Source: Primulina eburnea (taxonomy: Eukaryota; Streptophyta; Magnoliopsida; Lamiales; Gesneriaceae). Taken from it: a DNA stretch of 64,000 nucleotides. The position numbers and the translations under genes are program-made. This document shows, piece after piece, positions 58,064-64,000 of this stretch. Numbering within the stretch: the stretch's first letter is position 1; each line of letters opens with the position of its first letter. The stretch lies in contig NC_133103.1 of the NCBI RefSeq assembly GCF_022965805.1, positions 50,604,386 to 50,668,385 on the forward strand, given 5' to 3'. Under the pieces are notes generated by a model. The model searched no databases. It was not told the DNA's origin and worked only from the letters and a program-made list of their open reading frames with translations.

Positions 58064-58210
58064 GATAAAAATAGAGAACTTACAGGTTTTGAAGAGGAGC
58101 TTCGGAAGTGGGTGATTTTTTGCACGGAAGAGCTTCGAGGAGCAATTTAAGCAGGGCTTCGCCGGAGATTCGAATTTGAAAGTGATATTTTCAAAATAAT
58201 TTAGGCACTA

Positions 58211-58300
58211 CTTATAAGGAGAAGGACTCGATCTCTACCCTTGATTTGCATCTAATCGGATGGACGAGATGATCCTTGGGAATCGGTAAGGACACGCGTA
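58211..58300 (-). promoter_or_regulatory. Probable promoter of the 685-aa antisense gene
   Basis: A TATA-like CTTATAAGTAG lies on the minus strand at 58208-58218, about 150 bases upstream of the ATG. Next to it, 58221-58300 resembles the region upstream of the third antisense gene (60268-60370): 'atctctaccYtYgatt', 'taatcggaYg' and a 'cttRggRaatcg' block occur in the same order. Confidence 0.5.
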
Positions 58301-58411
58301 ATCATTATGGTGTCAGACTTATCAACGCCTCGAAATTCGAAACGTTAATAACCGTTGAAGCAAGAAAGGTACGTACTATCACGGTACCTTTTGAATTACC
58401 CAGTTTTTGGT

Positions 58412-58560
58412 AGCCCGGGGGGTTTAAGGCCGCGGCATGTTATTTGGGAGCCCGGGAGGTTTAAGGCCCCGGCATGTTATTTTATAAATCGGGAGGTTTG
58501 AGGCCTCGATATGTTATATGTTATGTTAAACCGGGGAGATTTTAAATCCCGGTTTTTACT
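58412..58560. repeat. Degenerate tandem repeat, about 37-40-bp unit
   Basis: Three to four decaying copies of 'agcccggggggtttaaggcc' followed by 'ggcatgttatttt', starting at 58412, 58449 and about 58487, with a shorter fourth. It is non-coding, between antisense genes 1 and 2. Confidence 0.7.
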
Positions 58561-58858
58561 TGGAAACACGTAAATTTGAGGGAAGTACACAAGCAAAATG
58601 CGCGAAGTAAAAGGCGAGGCCCCCGACAACTTGTTCGATAGCCCGGAAATTTAATTACCCGGGATTGTGTTTTTAGTCCAGGAAGAAGGATATCGCACCC
58701 CGGAATAGATTCCCAGACAGGTATATCGCGGAGACGTTTTCAGTTTTATAATTCGAATTATTACGATTGGTTGAGCATCTATTGTTGCGACGCACGTAAA
58801 TTTATATAGATTTTCTGGAAAAGAGGCAATAAAGCAATAAAAAGCAATAAATTTCTCA

Positions 58859-59290
58859 TTACATAAAGAAGCGGCGAGCAATTATGTCATCCATTACAAC
58901 AGACACAGAATCTCGCCATTCTGTTATCCAGTTAGTCAGCTCGTGGATTCGAAGATTGACAAAGGTTTCATTGTGCATTATCTTGGTTAGCGCATGCCAT
59001 TCTTTCCGCAGCATCATGTGTAGTAGAACCTGGTCATTAACCAGGTCTGTAATCCGAGCCACTGCAAATTCTCGGATATACTTCCTCGCTCTTGCTCTTT
59101 GTGCTCGAGTAAGAACGAGACTGTTGCGGTAGGAAAAATCCAGATCGTGGGCCTTATCTCGTACGGTCATAACTTTCCTCCACACGCTCTCCTCGATGCC
59201 TCTCTTCAGCTCCTCTAGATGAGGACGCATTGCCGGGGTCACCAAGACGTGTGTGCTGCTGCAAGCACTGGAACCGCCTGAACTCGACAT
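58859..59290 (-). CDS. Small antisense Tat protein, 143 aa, unknown
   Basis: An uninterrupted frame from ATG 59290 to the stop at 58859. Residues 1-18 are Ser-rich; the rest is predicted mainly helical from its composition (many Arg, Glu, Leu). No known domain is recognised. The last about 72 residues (from KYIREFAVA) align without gaps to the last 72 of the 137-aa gene at 59810-60223: 19 identities by my count, including shared KY, VA, D, KE, W..W and R. Upstream on the minus strand is CCTATAAGTAAG (59326-59336), about 40 bases before the ATG. Being open inside a nearly unmutated element does not by itself prove function; the paralogy is the stronger argument. Confidence 0.6.
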   Translation of the reverse strand: MSSSGGSSACSSTHVLVTPAMRPHLEELKRGIEESVWRKVMTVRDKAHDLDFSYRNSLVLTRAQRARARKYIREFAVARITDLVNDQVLLHMMLRKEWHALTKIMHNETFVNLRIHELTNWITEWRDSVSVVMDDIIARRFFM

Positions 59291-59327
59291 GGTAAAATGG
59301 GAAATTGTTTTTTGTGTTCACCCTCTT

Positions 59328-59335
59328 ACTTATAG
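59328..59335 (-). promoter_or_regulatory. TATA-like box of the 143-aa antisense gene
   Basis: Minus strand CTATAAGT, about 40 bases upstream of the start codon. Motif and spacing only. Confidence 0.4.
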
Positions 59336-59340
59336 GCAAA

Positions 59341-59809
59341 CGTCCTTAAATGTGGGGGAAATCCAAGAGTCTCAGCCATGCGAAGCGTCTCCTTTATTAT
59401 TCAAAGGCAAGAGTTGATCATAGCCATCAGATTTGGACAGGTGTATGATCAGGATGTCCCTCGTAAATTGCGCGGAGCAGGACGAAAGGATCTGAACAGC
59501 TATCAAAACGTCAAGTCTGAGGTGCCTCGAAATACGGAACGTTTTTGTTTGGCAGGAGTTCAATAAATCTCATATTATTATGGCACCACGTCAGCAGACC
59601 GGGGGATTCTTGGTCCCTGTTTATTCCTTCTCTCGGACTACAATCTCGAGATCTCAACATAACAAACTGGTAGACCGAGACCTCATTGGCCTAAGCATTA
59701 TTATCTAGGGATTATTAGTCATGTCAATTTTCATTATTTAATTTCGTTTAAGTGGGTTTCGCTATTTACCAGATAAGTGCTAGAACGAAAACAAAAGGAC
59801 ATTTCATTA
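59341..59809. other. Spacer between small antisense genes
   Basis: No credible gene. A 62-aa frame at 59378-59566 (plus) has no recognisable features and is probably chance. Confidence 0.5.
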
Positions 59810-60223
59810 TTAAAAATGAGCACGAATTACACGGAGATGTTCATCCTCTACAGCAACCCTCCATTTGTGCAGCCAACCGCTAAGATCTCCGGTAGCGGTC
59901 TTGCCAAAGCTATCTGACCCGGCTATGTCTTCCAGGATCTTCAACTCCTTTTCTAGCATTAGTGCGTAGACACCATGGTGAGTAAATATGTCCACATACT
60001 CCGCAACACAAAGACGTTCACGGTACTTCTGCATACGAGCCACGTTCTCAGGAGCAGGAGCCCCCTCTGCGTACTGAGAAGATTCCAGCTCGTACAATCT
60101 TTCCCAAAATAGGAGTATTTTGTGGAAAACTTCGTCTTCCAAATCAGTCTTCCGTCTCTCTGTGACCGCACGCATAAATTCCCCCGCCATATCAGGAGCT
60201 TTCGAATTGCTTGAGCTTGCCAT
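59810..60223 (-). CDS. Small antisense Tat protein, 137 aa, unknown
   Basis: An uninterrupted frame from ATG 60223. Ser-rich start (MASSSNSKAP), then a mostly helical charged protein with no domain that I recognise. Its C-terminal 72 residues (from KYRERLCVA) match those of the 143-aa gene at 58859-59290 without gaps, suggesting an ancient duplication inside the element or its ancestors. A strong TATA box, CCCTATAAATAGAG on the minus strand (60256-60269), lies about 35-45 bases upstream of the ATG and closely resembles the LTR TATA region (CCCCTATAAATAGCAG). It reads away from the 3' LTR toward pol, in the same direction as the other two antisense genes. Confidence 0.62.
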   Translation of the reverse strand: MASSSNSKAPDMAGEFMRAVTERRKTDLEDEVFHKILLFWERLYELESSQYAEGAPAPENVARMQKYRERLCVAEYVDIFTHHGVYALMLEKELKILEDIAGSDSFGKTATGDLSGWLHKWRVAVEDEHLRVIRAHF

Positions 60224-60257
60224 TGCATTGATAAGATGGAAGGATAAGCAAGGTCTC

Positions 60258-60370
60258 TATTTATAGGGTAGAGCGTTCATCTCTACCTTCGATTCAAATT
60301 TAATCGGACGATCGTAGGACGCTTAGGAAATCGTGCGTCCAAGTGAAGAGACGTGTGCAGTTATTGAGAG
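60258..60370 (-). promoter_or_regulatory. Promoter region of the 137-aa antisense gene
   Basis: TATAAATA (60258-60265) plus an upstream module (60268-60370) that shares ordered blocks with 58221-58300 upstream of the 685-aa gene. The match suggests that a promoter module was duplicated within the element. Confidence 0.5.
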
Positions 60371-60594
60371 TATAGACTCATCATTACCTTGAAAAACGAG
60401 CAATTTTCAGTAGCATCCTCATTAATGTATTCGATCGATTCTCTCGAGAATAGTGATTATCAGACATCGGGGAGTCAAGGATATGGGATACGAGACACTC
60501 CAAAAGTTCCCTTGTTTAAATATTTGTTCACAATTGCAAAGAGTGCAGAAAGGATCAAATCGGGACAGCGAGTCAAGCTCTAGCCCGACTATTT

Positions 60595-60607
60595 TAGGGA
60601 TGGGTGG
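60595..60607 (+). promoter_or_regulatory. Polypurine tract of the Tat element
   Basis: Purine-rich AGGGATGGGTGG immediately before the 3' LTR. Confidence 0.7.
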
Positions 60608-61281
60608 TGATACCCCTAGTAGGATCCGGGTCATAGTCAGGGTCGATTTCAGGAGTATCCGGGTATAACTCCTCTTCCCGGATGGTATAACTCCTCTTCC
60701 CGGATGGATTGGTGTTGTACGCAATTCTTTATTATTTACCCGGGCTCTCATAGAGTTGGTCGGGTGCTTCTCCCCTGACCGGGTAGTGTTTCCCAGTTGC
60801 ATATCCACTTTGGCAACCTCGAAAATAGCGTTACCTCGACAAGTGAGCCACACTTGAGTATAATCATTACATGCCATCTAATCTGCCAGAGCAACTTGGG
60901 CTTGGAGTGTCCGAGAAGTCATCAGAAGCTAGGAAGGTAAACCGACTTAGTAGATGTCACGGAAATCGAGGAAACTACTCATTCCTCCCCTATAAATAGC
61001 AGGTATTAAATTCATTTAAAAGAGAGACTCTTTGAACTAAAAAGTATTGTTCACATATATTCGCATATATATTGCTTAATTTCTTCTTTGCCTGCTGATT
61101 TAATCATCGGAGTGGTCACGTCGGACACCCCTCCGGCGCCCATTCGCGAGTTCATCTTCTTGTTTGCAGGTCAAGATTGAAGCCATATACCTTGTTCATT
61201 TTCCTAAACAACACTACAAATACTTGATTCGATCCGGTGGAGCACCCGACCCTGCTCATCTATTTCGCCTGGATCGCATCA
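60608..61281 (+). repeat. 3' LTR of the Tat element
   Basis: 674 bp; a single difference from the 5' LTR (position 61146 is G where 49019 is A). Followed by the target duplication ACCGT. Confidence 0.97.
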
Positions 61282-61286
61282 ACCGT

Positions 61287-61880
61287 TATTTTTTTTTTTC
61301 TGTAATGGAATGCAACCGAACACAACTAGTAATTTTTCAGGGTAATTGTGTGGATTGGGTATTAAAATTTAAAAGTAATATTTTTAGTATTTCATTAAAA
61401 AAACCTTCTTTAGGCCTACAAAACTTACCTGTCTTACTTTGGGCCTTTTTTACATTACCTAGACTTTAATATTAACAATTGGTATCAGAACATCTCAAGT
61501 TGCATTTGAGAACGATGACTAGCGAAGAAGGGTTCGGCACATTGGACTGTGAAATTTGATGGTAATTATTTTGTTGTCCGGAGAATGCAGATTAAAGACT
61601 GACAAAAACTTATGTGAGACGGTTTCACGTATCGTATTTTGTAAGACAAATCTTTTATTTGGGTCATCCATTAAAAAATATTAATTTTTATGTTAAAAGT
61701 AATACTTTTTATTGTGAATATCGGTAGGGTTGACCCGTCTCACAGATAAAGATTCGTGAGACTGTCTCACAAAAGACATACTCTTGAGGACTAGTTCTAT
61801 AGTAAAAAAAACTGCATCTATCTGTTGAACCGAAGAAATCATATTTTATATTGGAAGGTGATTGAATTTTTTTGATAGAC
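61287..61880 (+). pseudogene. Copia LTR end, primer site and gag start (remnant)
   Basis: A stretch ending AATATTAACA (61477) is followed by TTGGTATCAGAAC (61479-61491), a primer-site match with one change. An ATG at 61515 then opens a copia-Gag-like sequence (FDG..NYFVV, RRMQIKD). It is interrupted by MITE copy D at 61601-61783 and resumes as 'KLHLSVEPKKS'-like coding. The reading frame is broken. The Tat element probably sits in this element's LTR. Confidence 0.55.
61601..61783 (+). mobile_element. MITE copy D, 9-bp target duplication
   Basis: 183 bp, same family as 2627-2807. Flanks TTAAAGACT (61592-61600) and TTGAGGACT (61784-61792) match at 7 of 9. Inserted in the copia gag remnant. Confidence 0.7.
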
Positions 61881-63270
61881 AGATGTCGGGGGTTATTCGA
61901 TTGACACTGTTAAAAAAAAAGTGATTCATAATATTGCAAATGAGAAATCTCTGGTGTCCTCTGCATTTTATTTTCTCTTTTATCATCACTAATTTAGTTA
62001 AAATATGTGATTGAAAAATTATATAAAACCAAACACACAATATCAAATTTTCAGAATTAATAATATTTTCGTGTTTATTAACATCTTCCATTTTTTTTAA
62101 TCTATTGATTTTAATTATCTTGGAAAGATATTAATTAATTCTTTGGCACATCCCACGGCACTTTATTCGATCTAAAAACTGACTAGTCTACCCATTGATA
62201 TTGCTAATAGACAACACAGCCCAATTTCTTTACTATCTTAAGCATCGACTGATCATTTTTATATTATGGACGTTCAAATATTCATTTGATTAAATTCAAA
62301 TTGACTTCAAATCCTTTGGATACAATTAGCATCGTATCGTTGAATAAATAAGACACCATATATACGCCTTCATGAAGGGCCAAATTTATTCAAGAAATAC
62401 ACCAAAAACACATACTTTAATAGCCTTGAAAACTCACATTCCCTTTTAGTGGGGTTTAGTTTAATTTTGGAGTATTGTTTTCTCGCACTCAAGACGCATC
62501 GAAAGTTTAAAATTTTTCAAAGAAATTTAATTTTGACAATCAAATATTCTTGGGCTTCGTATGATTCAAATCCGTACATAGGACGTTTAGAATTTATTAC
62601 CTTTGCGTTTTAAATACTGAACACCAAACTATTTTAGGTTTAGCGGAAATATTCGTTCTTGTAAATTTCTACGAACAATAACTGAAATTAACGTCGTTTT
62701 CAAAACTATTTCAAAACTATTAATTAATATTTAATTAGCATATTCTAAATTTACTAATTAAATAATGATGAATGTATTATAATACGATCAGACAGCATCG
62801 AGGGTACAAATCTCGTCATTCCAATGAAAAGTGAAAATTTCGAAATTTTTTAGAATTTTCCTATTTTGTGAACTGTTTAACTGAACTAGGGAGGTGCACT
62901 CTACTAACCAAATTGGTAGTCAGGCTTACTTCCACAACTTCCAAATATGGAACAGACTTATAAATTATTTTATAAACGATTTGTTTGATCTTCCTCAAAC
63001 TATAGTCACCAAATTCAACTCCTTGAATTCAACTATCTCAATGAAACAAAATATTCAATATTTTTTAAAACTTTAATGATTCAGAGATACAGCTAGCCGC
63101 GAGTTAACAATTTCATGTGATTCAGGACAATATTTGTCATTATTCGGGCTTAACCTAATTATCCACATTCTTTTCATCAACACTTTGATCAAGAACTTCA
63201 GAAGTCAAGTCTGACTGTACTCATCGGATCATGGTAAGAGCATCTAGTAGCATCACCTAATGATTCTCTA
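61881..63270. other. AT-rich DNA without recognisable genes
   Basis: No supported gene or repeat. Frames such as 61846-62091 and 62894-63076 are low-complexity chance frames. Confidence 0.5.
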
Positions 63271-63917
63271 GGTATCACAGATACTTCCTGAAAGAACCAT
63301 TAAGTTATGGTTAGTGTATGTTATACAAAATGTATGGAATAAACAGAAAGGTATACTAAAACCAACGAACTAGTAGTATGAACAAAACAGTAGCACAATG
63401 CTTAAAATAAAGCAAACCAAGGCCTGTATGAAAATACAGTGTCCTTAAAACAGATTCGTCCCCTCCGGGATGTGCTTCGAGGATGAACTTGGACGTCTGT
63501 TTCCCAGGATACAACGGAACAACCAGCAGTGACTTAGCATGAGACACTACTACGACGAACTGAAAGCGTACCTTTACTTTATCACCGAGATTTAACGGAG
63601 GCCAAAAGAAAATCTAACAATATGAAATGCAAGAGAATACTTGAAAGAGAAAAGATTTTCATGTACCTTGAAATGGGGAAATGAACACACTATTTATAAG
63701 CCCCCAAAAAGCATACCAAGAGTCATGCAAGATTAATTAACTCAATTAATCTTCCCATTAACTCAAGAATATGAAGAGCCACAAGTTTTCAAGTAACTCA
63801 AGAATGTGGAAAGTCAAAAGACATTCCACAATAATGAGCCACAACCAACTCAAGAATGTGGAGAACCAAAAGGCACTCCCACATTCATGACATATAATTT
63901 TTATTCAAATTTCCAAC
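63271..63917 (-). repeat. 3' LTR of a copia element running off the right edge
   Basis: On the minus strand this starts TGTTGGAAATTTGAATAAAA (63917 leftward), preceded by the purine tract ATGTGGGGGAT, and carries CTTATAAATAGTG (63693-63706) as a promoter. The 63-aa minus frame at 63356-63547 lies downstream of that TATA in the R/U5 region and is probably chance. The left border is approximate. Confidence 0.5.
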
Positions 63918-64000
63918 AATCCCCCACATGAATGAAAATTGATATAAATCTCGGTGACAAAGTTCTACAGTTGAATCCTGCATAGGATAGGTAGGTGTTA
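63918..64000 (-). other. Polypurine tract and 3' internal edge of the copia element
   Basis: Contains the purine tract next to the LTR and a short AT-rich stretch; the coding region would lie beyond the window. Confidence 0.4.

Larger units (their letters stand above)
48481..61281 (+). mobile_element. Tat-lineage Ty3/gypsy retrotransposon, 12.8 kb, apparently intact
   Basis: LTRs of exactly 674 bp each (48481-49154, 60608-61281) differ at one position that I can find (A at 49019, G at 61146). The 5-bp duplication ACCGT flanks it (48476-48480, 61282-61286). Internal order: primer binding site, one uninterrupted gag-pol frame, a 1.2-kb tandem array, a spliced antisense gene, two small antisense genes, and a polypurine tract. 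Tat membership is supported by the second RNase H of archaeal/plant type between RNase H and integrase, the absence of a chromodomain, and antisense extra genes in the 3' half, all known Tat traits. Its GC content is much higher than the surrounding DNA. Confidence 0.97.

Noticed and set aside
63356..63547. 63-aa minus-strand frame
   Set aside because: It lies in the R/U5 part of a copia LTR downstream of its TATA box; no family resemblance.

Overview
This window is nuclear DNA of a flowering plant. The evidence is intron-containing genes of plant families (a CYP71-clan cytochrome P450 and a plastid acyl-ACP desaturase), AT-rich intergenic DNA, and a dense layer of plant LTR retrotransposons, LINE, TRIM and MITE sequences. 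The style of the repeats suggests a eudicot, perhaps an asterid of the Lamiales type; that placement is a low-confidence impression. About four fifths of the recognisable content is transposable element.

Host genes. Two intact protein genes are visible, both on the minus strand. A two-exon cytochrome P450 (500 aa) lies at 3145-5063. A three-exon acyl-ACP desaturase (392 aa) lies at 28265-30049. Exon borders were placed by GT-AG signals and reading-frame continuity.

Repeats, left to right. 1-1760: decayed Ty3/gypsy LTR and leader. 1767-2003: foldback MITE. 6958-7129 plus 14148-15930: a decayed Ty1/copia element split by a Ty3/gypsy element (7130-14147, minus strand, 5-bp target duplication). 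17700-21890: decayed LINE, broken by a MITE and a solo LTR. 21940-22960: LTR-like remnant. 23492-23941 and 25329-27321: two solo LTRs of one family in opposite orientation, both carrying CpG-rich palindrome arrays. 30563-30876: TRIM with a palindromic 5' LTR. 34165-47512: decayed copia element (minus) split by a Ty3/gypsy element (38867-46679, plus). 48481-61281: a 12.8-kb, almost pristine Tat-lineage Ty3/gypsy element, itself inserted in older copia-like DNA. 63271 to the end: LTR and 3' edge of a copia element that runs out of the window. Four copies of a roughly 180-bp MITE family with 9-bp target duplications are scattered through the window.

The most interesting locus is the Tat element. 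Its LTRs differ at one base in 674 and its 1738-aa Gag-Pol frame is uninterrupted. Between pol and the 3' LTR it carries a 12 x 100-bp hairpin-bearing tandem array and then three antisense genes. One is an intact three-exon gene (685 aa, with a domain resembling the 'putative gypsy-type transposon' family and a coiled coil). The other two are small intronless genes (143 and 137 aa) that appear to be paralogues of each other. Each has a TATA-like box upstream, and two share a duplicated upstream module. The tandem array lies exactly where sense (gag-pol) and antisense transcription would converge.
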